64,000 nt of DNA from Acidobacteria bacterium Mor1 (GTDB taxonomy: Bacteria; Acidobacteriota; Polarisedimenticolia; Polarisedimenticolales; Polarisedimenticolaceae): contig CP011806.1 in NCBI GenBank assembly GCA_001664505.1, positions 4,705,579-4,769,578 on the forward strand, in the 5' to 3' direction. The notes beneath the pieces are model-generated. The model ran no database searches and had not been told where the DNA came from. It worked only from the letters and a program-made list of their open reading frames with translations. This document shows positions 16,762 to 24,122 of this stretch, piece by piece; within the stretch, counting starts at the first letter, position 1, and every line of letters begins with the position of its first letter. Position numbers and translations under genes: made by a program.

Positions 16762-18114
16762 ATGGCCCAGCACGTCGTCATCCTGGGGAACGGAATCGCG
16801 GGCATCACCGCAGCCCGCCATATCCGCAAGCGTTGCGCCGAAACCCGGATCACCGTGGTTTCCGGCGAAACCGACCATTTCTTCTCCCGCACGGCGCTCA
16901 TGTACATCTACATGGGCCACATGAAGTACGAGCACACCAAGCCCTACGAGGACAGCTTCTGGGCCAAGAACCGGATCGAGCTGCGCCGGGGCTGGGTGGC
17001 CAAGGTCGATACCGCCGGCAAGGCGCTGGTCTTCGACGACGGCTCGACCCTGGCCTATGACAGCCTGGTGCTGGCCACCGGCTCTGCCTCCAACAAGTTC
17101 GGTTGGCCGGGCCAGGACCTTCCCGGGGTTCAGGGGCTCTACAGCTACCAGGATCTCGAGAGCATGGAGGCCAACACGAAAGGCATCCAGCGGGGCGTGG
17201 TGATCGGCGGCGGCCTGATCGGCATCGAGACCGCCGAGATGCTGCACTCCCGGGATATCCCCGTGACCTTCCTGGTACGGGAGCCGAGTTGGATGTCCAA
17301 CGTCTTCCCCGCCGAGGAATCGGAGCTGATCAACCGGGAGATCCGGCAGAACGGGATCGATCTGCGGCTCGGCGCCGAGTTGGATCGGATCGAGGCGGGC
17401 CCCGACGGCCGGGCGGCGGCGGTGGTGACCAAGGACGGAGAGACGATTCCCTGCGGCTTCGTTGCCCTGACCGTCGGCGTCCATCCCAACATCGGCTTCC
17501 TGAAGGAGTCGGAGATCGAGACCGACCGGGGGATCCTGGTCGACGACCACCTGCGCACCAACATCCCCGACGTCTACGCTGCCGGCGACTGCGTGCAGCT
17601 GCGCCAGGCGGCGCCGGGCCGGCGCCCTGTCGAAGCGGTCTGGTACACCGGCCGGGCCATGGGGCAGACCCTGGCCCGCACCCTCACCGGCGAGCCGACC
17701 CCCTATCTCCAGGGACGCTGGTTCAACTCGGCCAAGTTCTTCGACCTCGAATGGCAGATCTACGGCGAGGCGCCGGCGACCCTGCCCGACGGAGTGGCGA
17801 CCCTCTGCTGGCAGCACGCCGAGAAGCCGCTGTTGATCCGGATCAACTACCGCGAGTCCGACCAGGTAGTCACCGGCTTCCAGGTGATGGGCGTGCGCTA
17901 CCGCCACGATGCCTGCCACCGCTGGCTCGAAGACGGCCGCACCCTGCGCTACGTGCTGGAGAACCTGGGCGCCGCCAACTTCGACCCCGAGTTCTATCGG
18001 GAATACGAGAGCGAGGTCGTGGCCCTCTACAACAGCAAGTTCCCCGAGGCTCCGGTGCAGCTCAAGCGCCGTCGCGGCCTGACGGGCTGGATCCGCTCCC
18101 TGCGGGCCTCCTAG
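16762..18114 (+). CDS. FAD/NAD(P)-dependent oxidoreductase (pyridine nucleotide-disulfide type)
   Basis: A 450-residue flavoprotein. ATG 16762 follows GAGGGGAAG; the open frame extends further 5' but lies over the preceding gene. The N-terminal FAD-binding Rossmann motif is ILGNGIAGITAARH. A second dinucleotide motif, VVIGGGLIGIETAEMLHS (about 146-163), binds NAD(P)H. The late FAD motif is DVYAAGDCVQLR. It resembles rubredoxin/ferredoxin reductases and NADH-nitrite-reductase N-terminal domains, without a redox-active CxxC pair. Only 16 bp separate it from a polyferredoxin gene, so the two probably form an electron-transfer module passing electrons between a nicotinamide or flavin pool and membrane iron-sulfur centres. 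Confidence 0.88.
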   Translation: MAQHVVILGNGIAGITAARHIRKRCAETRITVVSGETDHFFSRTALMYIYMGHMKYEHTKPYEDSFWAKNRIELRRGWVAKVDTAGKALVFDDGSTLAYDSLVLATGSASNKFGWPGQDLPGVQGLYSYQDLESMEANTKGIQRGVVIGGGLIGIETAEMLHSRDIPVTFLVREPSWMSNVFPAEESELINREIRQNGIDLRLGAELDRIEAGPDGRAAAVVTKDGETIPCGFVALTVGVHPNIGFLKESEIETDRGILVDDHLRTNIPDVYAAGDCVQLRQAAPGRRPVEAVWYTGRAMGQTLARTLTGEPTPYLQGRWFNSAKFFDLEWQIYGEAPATLPDGVATLCWQHAEKPLLIRINYRESDQVVTGFQVMGVRYRHDACHRWLEDGRTLRYVLENLGAANFDPEFYREYESEVVALYNSKFPEAPVQLKRRRGLTGWIRSLRAS

Positions 18115-18130
18115 GACGGGAAATCAGAGT

Positions 18131-19726
18131 ATGTCAACCCAGCACAACACATCGCCCCTCTCCATGGTCCGCCGCACCGGCATGGCCCTGTTCCTCGCCG
18201 CCTTCATCGGCTTCCTGGGGCTCCTGACCTACGGGGGCTTCGAGATCGACGATGCGGCCTGGAGCGAAATCGAGCAGAGCAGCCGCTGGCAGGACTGGCA
18301 CAAGCAGCCCTTCCTCGACGCCATCGGGGAGCTGCGCGGCCAGAGTTGGAGCACGCCCTTCGGCTTCGTGCCCGCGATCAACGCCGCCATCGACAAGGCT
18401 GACGAGGCGATGGGCGACGGCGTCCAGTTCCAGAAATGGGATCGCCAGCCCTACGGGCTGGAGCTGGCCCGCATCGCGAGCAAGAGCCCCATCGGCGGAC
18501 GCGAGGGGTTGTTCCTGTTCCTGACCGTCGGTCTCGCCTGTATCGGCGGCCTGCTCTACGCGCTGCCGCGAATCTGGCTCGAGCCGGCGGGGATCAAGAA
18601 CAACGGCGTGATGTTCTCGAAGGCCAAGAGCCGCGGCTGGATCGGCATCGGTGTCGGCGTGTTCCTGATCGGGCTCTACATTGCCCTCTACTTCCACCCG
18701 GCCTACATCGCAAACTGGATCCGGCTGACCGACCCGGCGACCCGGTTGATATCGGGTAACCCCGACGCCCGGGCCAGCCAGTGGTTCTTCTACGGCTTCC
18801 TCTACACGCTCTCGATCCTGGTGATGGGCGTGCGGATGATGGTGCACTACCGCCACAGCCGCTATCACCTGCTGCGCACCGTCTCGATCATCTTCTTCCA
18901 GACCGGGTTCGCCTTCCTGATCCCCGAGATCCTGGTGGCGTTGAACAAGCCCTGGTTCGACTTCAAGAACGCCTGGCCGCTGAACTACACCTTCTTCCAC
19001 GGCTGGAGCCTCGATCAGTTCCAGAACGGGGGAGCCCTCGGCTGGTTCATGTTGTTCTGGGGGATCGGCCTGTCCCTGCTGTTGATTCCGCTCCTGGCAG
19101 CCTTCTTCGGCAAGCGCTGGTACTGCTCCTGGGTTTGCGGCTGCGGTGGTCTGGCGGAAACCCTGGGAGATCCGTATCGGCACCTATCGGACAAGTCGCT
19201 CAAGGCCTGGAAGATCGAGCGCTGGCTGATCCACGGCGTGCTGGTCTTCGCCGTGATCATGACCGGGGCGACTCTGGCGAACTATCTGAGCGAAGGCAAG
19301 CTGCTGGCCGAGTACACCGGCCCGGTGCAGGAGTGGTACGGCTTCCTGATCGGTTCGATCTTCGCCGGCGTCGTCGGGACCGGGTTCTACCCCTTCATGG
19401 GCAACCGGGTCTGGTGCCGCTTCGGCTGCCCGCTGGCGGCGATCCTCGGCATCGTGCAGAAGTACAAGTCCCGCTTCCGCATCACGACCAACGGCGGCCA
19501 GTGCATCTCCTGCGGCAACTGCTCGACCTACTGCGAGATGGGAATCGATGTGCGGGCCTACGCCCAGCGCGGCCAGAACATCATCCGCGCATCCTGCGTC
19601 GGTTGCGGCGTGTGCGCCGCGGTCTGCCCCCGCGGAGTGCTGCGCCTCGAGAACGGTCCCGAGGAGGGTCGCTACAACGAGGTCAGCCTGTTGCAGATCG
19701 GGGATGGCAAGATCGACGCCGCCTAG
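18131..19726 (+). CDS. NapH/NosR-C-like membrane 4Fe-4S protein (polyferredoxin)
   Basis: A 531-residue integral membrane protein. One N-terminal helix (about 13-33) is followed by a periplasmic-sized loop and then about six helices. Two pairs of membrane-edge cysteine motifs are visible: RWYCSWVCGCGG and VWCRFGCPLA, as in NapH, NosR and RdxA/CcoG proteins. Near the C terminus are two classical 4Fe-4S motifs, CISCGNCSTYCEMG and CVGCGVCAAVCPRG. Family members relay electrons between quinol pools and periplasmic or cytoplasmic partners. It follows the flavoprotein gene by 16 bp. No terminal reductase, copper enzyme or cytochrome gene is next to the pair, so the partner is unknown. Confidence 0.88.
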   Translation: MSTQHNTSPLSMVRRTGMALFLAAFIGFLGLLTYGGFEIDDAAWSEIEQSSRWQDWHKQPFLDAIGELRGQSWSTPFGFVPAINAAIDKADEAMGDGVQFQKWDRQPYGLELARIASKSPIGGREGLFLFLTVGLACIGGLLYALPRIWLEPAGIKNNGVMFSKAKSRGWIGIGVGVFLIGLYIALYFHPAYIANWIRLTDPATRLISGNPDARASQWFFYGFLYTLSILVMGVRMMVHYRHSRYHLLRTVSIIFFQTGFAFLIPEILVALNKPWFDFKNAWPLNYTFFHGWSLDQFQNGGALGWFMLFWGIGLSLLLIPLLAAFFGKRWYCSWVCGCGGLAETLGDPYRHLSDKSLKAWKIERWLIHGVLVFAVIMTGATLANYLSEGKLLAEYTGPVQEWYGFLIGSIFAGVVGTGFYPFMGNRVWCRFGCPLAAILGIVQKYKSRFRITTNGGQCISCGNCSTYCEMGIDVRAYAQRGQNIIRASCVGCGVCAAVCPRGVLRLENGPEEGRYNEVSLLQIGDGKIDAA

Positions 19727-19912
19727 TTCGAGGCGGGTCGTTTGTACCTTCGAGAAGTCCTTTCGAAACTGATTCGAGTAGTTCTTACAGCGAGCCGCCA
19801 ATCCGCTCGAAAACGCATATCCGTAGTCGTCGTGACAGTTTGATGGCGCTGGATTTCCGGCTCCTGTTCCGTGCTAGCCTCTGCGCAACCATTCCTGCAC
19901 AAGGAGGATTTC

Positions 19913-22900
19913 ATGCGCACTTGTCTAGCGATCCTCGTCTTCCTCACATTGACCCTCTCACCGGCGCAAGCCGAATGGTGGCTGTGGGAAGCTCCCACGG
20001 ATGACGACGCCAACATCGGACCGACGCAGACGTCGGTAACGCAGTACGGCGTTTCACAAAACGGAAAAGGCATCGGGCAGTCGTTCAAGCCCACGTCCAA
20101 CACTATCTACCGCATCGATCTGAAGCTCAAGAACCGACACGATCGCCGGCCGTTCACGATAAAGCTCTGGGCATGGGACGATTCGGCAGGGACGACTCCC
20201 GGCTGTACCGAAGACTCCGAGTACGCCAGTACGGTGGCTCAGACGCCCCTATGGACCGATACGGTGATCGTCCCGGGACCGGATCAGAACGAGCAGATAA
20301 GAAGTTTCTTTCCGCGCGATGGTTCGGGCGGTCCTCTGCAGGTAGTTGCCGGCCAGCCCTACTACCTGGAGCTAGGCCATGGTCAGGGGGACGCCGAGTG
20401 GGCGGTTCATCAGGCTTGGTCCTCGACCGATCCCTATCCGGACGGAATGCTATGGACCAAATGGTTCCGGTACGACGAGGCATGCATCACCGGGGCCACT
20501 CTTCCGAACGAGTACGCTGATCTGTACTTTCGCATCTACTCCGCCCCGGGCACCAATCCCCCGGCGTTGACGTGTGCCGATGGGTCCGCGGCACCCTGCT
20601 TCTCGGCAACTGGAACCTGGACCGATCCGGACGTGCCCGGCGACCCGATTACGAAGAATGACTATCGATGGTTCATCGATCAGAAAGCGACTCAGAGTGC
20701 GGGCGTTCTGGCGGGCGACGGAAAGAACGGTGCGCAGCAAGCGTTCTTTGACGCGTTCCTATACGAAATGGACTCCGACGTGGCCGATGCGAACAGGGCC
20801 GTCGCCTTGTTCCACAAAGGATACGATTGGCGCTCCAATCACCTACAAGAAAGCGTGGGGTTCACGTGGCTCGAGCGACCTGGCTGGGCCTACCACTGGC
20901 TTCAGAGCCACGCTCTGTCAAGCGAAAACGAGGCACTGATCGAGAGCCTCTTGTTGCATTCAGGTCTTCGGTTCTGGGACAAGCGTGAGCTGGGCTCGCA
21001 CAATCGAGCCCTCGGTGGTGCACTCGGATACAGGTTGCTCACTTCGTTGGTCGATCGTGCTGATTTCAACGCGTTGAGCACGTGTTCCGTGACACTTCCC
21101 GCCGGAAAATCCTGCCTGTTTCAATCCGGAGAAGCGCTGGGCGTTTCGGACTACGACGACTGGAAGGCCTATGCCGATCAGGTGTGGGCGGACTTCAAGG
21201 CGGATTGGGACTTTACCGAAGATAGCGGTCATTACCACACCCTGAGCTGGCGTTACGTTCTCGAGTTCGACAAACTTGCCGTTGAGCTGGATAGCGCTAC
21301 GAGTGTCTGGGAGAACAGTGACTTTCGCGCCCTGGTAGCGCGGTTTTTCGATTTGCACACACCGCTCGGGCCGTTTCCGGCCCATGGCGACGGTAACGGC
21401 TGGAACTTGGACTTTGCGTCACCGGCGCTGTTGTTCGAGACCGCGGCTGCCAAACTGAAGTCGCTGCAATTGGGAGGCGAGGAGCAGTATCGCTGGTTGG
21501 CGTTTCGCCTAATGGATTATCACCGCACGCACGCTCTCACTGAAGACGATGACCCGCAGTACGACAAGCTCTGGGAGATCGTCTACAACGAGTATCCGGC
21601 ATTTGCTTTCGCCTATCTGATTACCGATGAGAACATTGCCAAGGCTGAGCCGGGACCCCAGGGCGAGGTTCTCGGCGCAAACCAGGTGCTGAACAGTTCG
21701 TACGGACGGGCCGTCTCGTCAACCGGAGTGGGGCAGACATTCGAGCCGGTGAGCAGCCCACTGGTTCGCATCGACTTGAACGTCCAAAACCTGGGGCCTG
21801 AGTCGGCGGGCACGATTCGGCTTTGGAAATGGGACGCGGCAGGCTACGCGGCCACCGTCGCACAGACGCCCCTGTACGAGGACTCCGTCGATTTGTCCGG
21901 TCTGAATGTCATTGCGGAACGCTCATTCTTCCCCTTCTTGGATGTGGCAGAAGGCGAGACCTACTACTTCGAGCTACAGCGTTCCACTCAGTTCGAGGTG
22001 CGCGGTGACAACAACCTGGCAACGGACTACTACCCCGATGGCTCTGTTTGGGAAGCCGGCGTACAGCTCTCGGGTGTGGATCTCTGGTTCCGCACTTACA
22101 CGCTGTCCAGGGACGGATCGGTAGTCACTGAGCGGCTCGAGGCCGATGCACGACGTTCGAGTCAGATGGGTAGCCCGAAGCAGCCGGAGGTTTTCGGCAC
22201 CTCGAAGGTCCCGGACAAGTTGATCCTGCGCAGCGGTTACGGTCCCAATGACCTGCACGCAGTGGTCAACCTGATCACGGACTACTACGGCCATGGTCAG
22301 CTCGAGGCCGGAGGAGTCCTTTTCCTGAGCAATGATGGTTCACTGCTGATCAGTGGGTCCAGCTATGACGACAAGCAAGACAAGGATCAGACCCGATCGA
22401 TCGTCCGGCGATACTGGGGCGGGACCGCGCGGACCCCGTCGGATCGGGCTACCGTTGACCTGGATGACTACAGGTTGGCCTCGGTGGCCTCGATCAAGTG
22501 GGAGGATCAGCGAGGTTGGGATATCGATCTGGAACGACGGATATTCTTCGTCAAGAACCGTTTCCTGCTGGTGCGCGACGGGCATAGCTTCGCCAGCGCC
22601 GCCGAGGTTTCGGCAGGCAATATCTGGCACGCCTACGATGTCCGCTCGGAGCACGGTACCAACTGGTACTCAATCTACAATCGCGTGCCTGCCTGCCTCA
22701 ACGGGTTCGAGTACAAGAATCCTGAGGAGTACCTTCTGCTGTCCATGGTTGATCGTGGTTATGCGGTTGACGAATGGGAGGAGGACTACAGCTCGGGTAA
22801 TCCTCCGACGGCACCGTTCATCATCGGGCAGCGCTGGAGTGGTAATGCGGCTGCGGGCAGCGAGCGGTGGTTCGATACGGTTCTGCTGCCGCACGGCGAC

Positions 22901-23455
22901 ACCTTGACGCCGACTCAGGCCGCGGCGGATATCTCGGTGACGTACGACGATGGGGTGAATGTCGCAATGCAGGTGGAGGTAGGTGGCGAGACCTGGACGG
23001 TGGTGGACAACCCTCAGGGGATCTCGATCAATACCGCGAGTCTCGAGACCGATGCGACCTATCTCATCGCACGTACATCGGCCAGTGAAGACCCCTACCT
23101 TCTGGCCCGCGAGGCCACGGTGGCCTACGTGAATCACGGGCCGGGGGCAGTGATCGACGCGACGTGGACCGTGTCCACAACCGTTGAACTTCAGACAGAC
23201 CCGGAAGACTGCCCGACCACGTCGACATGCAGTGGCGTCACCTGCGTACCGGGAGCCACAACCAGCGACGTGGATACGTACCGGAACTCGTGCCGCACCA
23301 GCGGTGGTGGTCTGATTCTCTGCGGCGCCGGCAAGACTCTGCATCACAAGACCCGGGACTGCGATCCTGCCGCCTGTTGTTCGACGAGTCCTGGTTGTTT
23401 CTGCTTGGGGCAGTGCTCGCCGTCGAGCATGCAAGAGCTCGTTTGTGAGAACTGA
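19913..23455 (+). CDS. Large secreted protein, possible heparinase II/III-like polysaccharide lyase, AT-richer than neighbours
   Basis: A 1180-residue exported protein; ATG 19913 follows AAGGAGG and the signal peptide ends at AQA (residue 20). Layout: a beta-sandwich module (about 33-210), a helical region (about 220-570; e.g. NHLQESVGFTWLERPGWAYHWL), a second copy of the sandwich (about 584-735), a beta-rich region (about 760-1100) and a Cys-rich tail (last 80 residues, about 15 Cys). Helical toroid plus beta-sheet order recalls heparinase II/III and alginate lyases, but I cannot point to catalytic residues, so this is only a suggestion. Third positions are noticeably richer in A/T than in flanking genes, a sign of possible transfer. 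The 186 bp upstream holds no promoter I can defend. Confidence 0.55.
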   Translation: MRTCLAILVFLTLTLSPAQAEWWLWEAPTDDDANIGPTQTSVTQYGVSQNGKGIGQSFKPTSNTIYRIDLKLKNRHDRRPFTIKLWAWDDSAGTTPGCTEDSEYASTVAQTPLWTDTVIVPGPDQNEQIRSFFPRDGSGGPLQVVAGQPYYLELGHGQGDAEWAVHQAWSSTDPYPDGMLWTKWFRYDEACITGATLPNEYADLYFRIYSAPGTNPPALTCADGSAAPCFSATGTWTDPDVPGDPITKNDYRWFIDQKATQSAGVLAGDGKNGAQQAFFDAFLYEMDSDVADANRAVALFHKGYDWRSNHLQESVGFTWLERPGWAYHWLQSHALSSENEALIESLLLHSGLRFWDKRELGSHNRALGGALGYRLLTSLVDRADFNALSTCSVTLPAGKSCLFQSGEALGVSDYDDWKAYADQVWADFKADWDFTEDSGHYHTLSWRYVLEFDKLAVELDSATSVWENSDFRALVARFFDLHTPLGPFPAHGDGNGWNLDFASPALLFETAAAKLKSLQLGGEEQYRWLAFRLMDYHRTHALTEDDDPQYDKLWEIVYNEYPAFAFAYLITDENIAKAEPGPQGEVLGANQVLNSSYGRAVSSTGVGQTFEPVSSPLVRIDLNVQNLGPESAGTIRLWKWDAAGYAATVAQTPLYEDSVDLSGLNVIAERSFFPFLDVAEGETYYFELQRSTQFEVRGDNNLATDYYPDGSVWEAGVQLSGVDLWFRTYTLSRDGSVVTERLEADARRSSQMGSPKQPEVFGTSKVPDKLILRSGYGPNDLHAVVNLITDYYGHGQLEAGGVLFLSNDGSLLISGSSYDDKQDKDQTRSIVRRYWGGTARTPSDRATVDLDDYRLASVASIKWEDQRGWDIDLERRIFFVKNRFLLVRDGHSFASAAEVSAGNIWHAYDVRSEHGTNWYSIYNRVPACLNGFEYKNPEEYLLLSMVDRGYAVDEWEEDYSSGNPPTAPFIIGQRWSGNAAAGSERWFDTVLLPHGDTLTPTQAAADISVTYDDGVNVAMQVEVGGETWTVVDNPQGISINTASLETDATYLIARTSASEDPYLLAREATVAYVNHGPGAVIDATWTVSTTVELQTDPEDCPTTSTCSGVTCVPGATTSDVDTYRNSCRTSGGGLILCGAGKTLHHKTRDCDPAACCSTSPGCFCLGQCSPSSMQELVCEN
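20009..20545 (+). repeat. Internal sandwich module, copy 1, of the 1180-residue secreted protein
   Basis: Residues about 33-211. It shares an ordered string of matches with the module at 21662-22110: QYGVSQNGKGIGQSFKP, YRIDLKLKN, TIKLWAWD, TVAQTPLWTD, RSFFP, YYLELG and DLYFRIYS. The module looks like a jelly-roll with a carbohydrate-binding role, which is inference. Confidence 0.65.
21662..22110 (+). repeat. Internal sandwich module, copy 2, of the 1180-residue secreted protein
   Basis: Residues about 584-732. The matching string is SYGRAVSSTGVGQTFEP, VRIDLNVQN, TIRLWKWD, TVAQTPLYED, RSFFP, YYFELQ and DLWFRTYT. The two copies flank the helical central region, so an accessory domain was duplicated around the putative catalytic part. 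Confidence 0.65.
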
Positions 23456-23471
23456 CGGCCCGTAGAAAGGC

Positions 23472-23503
23472 GGGGCGTGTCGCGGTTGTTCGCGGCACGC
23501 CCC
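23472..23503 (+). terminator. Hairpin after the 1180-residue protein gene (terminator-like, no T tract)
   Basis: GGGGCGTG (23472-23479) pairs with CACGCCCC (23496-23503), extended by inner CGCG/CGCG. It lies 16 bp after the stop codon, in a convergent junction. No T-run follows, so it could be a weak or factor-assisted terminator or only a transcript-stabilising stem. Confidence 0.4.
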
Positions 23504-23538
23504 ATGACTCTGAAACGTCTGAGTTCGTACGTTCCAAC

Positions 23539-23973
23539 CTACTGCAGCTGGACCGTCAGATCTCCCGAGTTGCTGTTGCAGCTCGAGTCGTAGGTTCCGG
23601 TGAGCAGATCGCCGGTCTGGGTCAGGTTGCCGACCCAGTCGCAATCGTCGATCAGGGTGTCCTCGATCCGCAGCAGGATCTGGTTGCCGTTACGCTGGCC
23701 GGAGACCGAGCCGGCATCCCGGCCGCTGCGGCCGCTGCCGATCAGGCGGAACCCCATGGTGTAGGTGCCGGCGATGGTGCCGTTCTGGTTCTCGGCGAGG
23801 CTCATGCCGATGCCCCCTTCGGTCTGGACCCGGGGATGGGTGAAGTTGCCGCTCCAGTCGCCGTCGAGGTCGATGATCGAGGGGGTCGTGACCCCGTCGC
23901 CGCCTCCGCTACAGCCGTGGAACAGGACGGGCAAGGTCAACAGCAGGATCATCATCGTCTTCTTCGGGAACAT
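23539..23973 (-). CDS. Small exported lipoprotein of unknown function
   Basis: A 144-residue protein; ATG 23973 follows GGAGG. The lipoprotein signal ends in LFHGC (C21), followed by a glycine-rich spacer. The mature part is a small all-beta domain: LDGDWSGNFTHP, then GTIAGTYTMGFRLIGSG, VSGQRNGNQILLRI and GNLTQTGDLLTGTYDSSC. This pattern (GxWSG...G.isGty...v.G...g) is common in small lipocalin-like or META/DUF-type beta-barrel lipoproteins of this lineage. Three cysteines after the lipobox could pair. No function is assigned. It is convergent with the 1180-residue protein gene and follows the glucan operon terminator. Confidence 0.7.
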   Translation of the reverse strand: MFPKKTMMILLLTLPVLFHGCSGGGDGVTTPSIIDLDGDWSGNFTHPRVQTEGGIGMSLAENQNGTIAGTYTMGFRLIGSGRSGRDAGSVSGQRNGNQILLRIEDTLIDDCDWVGNLTQTGDLLTGTYDSSCNSNSGDLTVQLQ

Positions 23974-24061
23974 CGGGGCCTCCGTCGCATTCGGGTGTCG
24001 TGGGTTATCGCTTACACCCGGGGAAGCGCCGGTGGCCCGGCCCCGCCCTCACGGTTGCCGC

Positions 24062-24094
24062 AAAAGAAAGCGCCCCGGCTGAGCCGGGGCGCTT
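24062..24094 (-). terminator. Intrinsic terminator of the leftward glucan operon
   Basis: Perfect 12-bp stem AAGCGCCCCGGC / GCCGGGGCGCTT (24068-24079 and 24083-24094) with a 3-base loop. In the leftward transcript it is followed by TTTCTTTTG. It lies 29 bp after the stop of the phosphorylase-like gene. Confidence 0.85.
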
Positions 24095-24122
24095 GTCGAC
24101 TCTCGGTTGGTTGGGGGAGACC

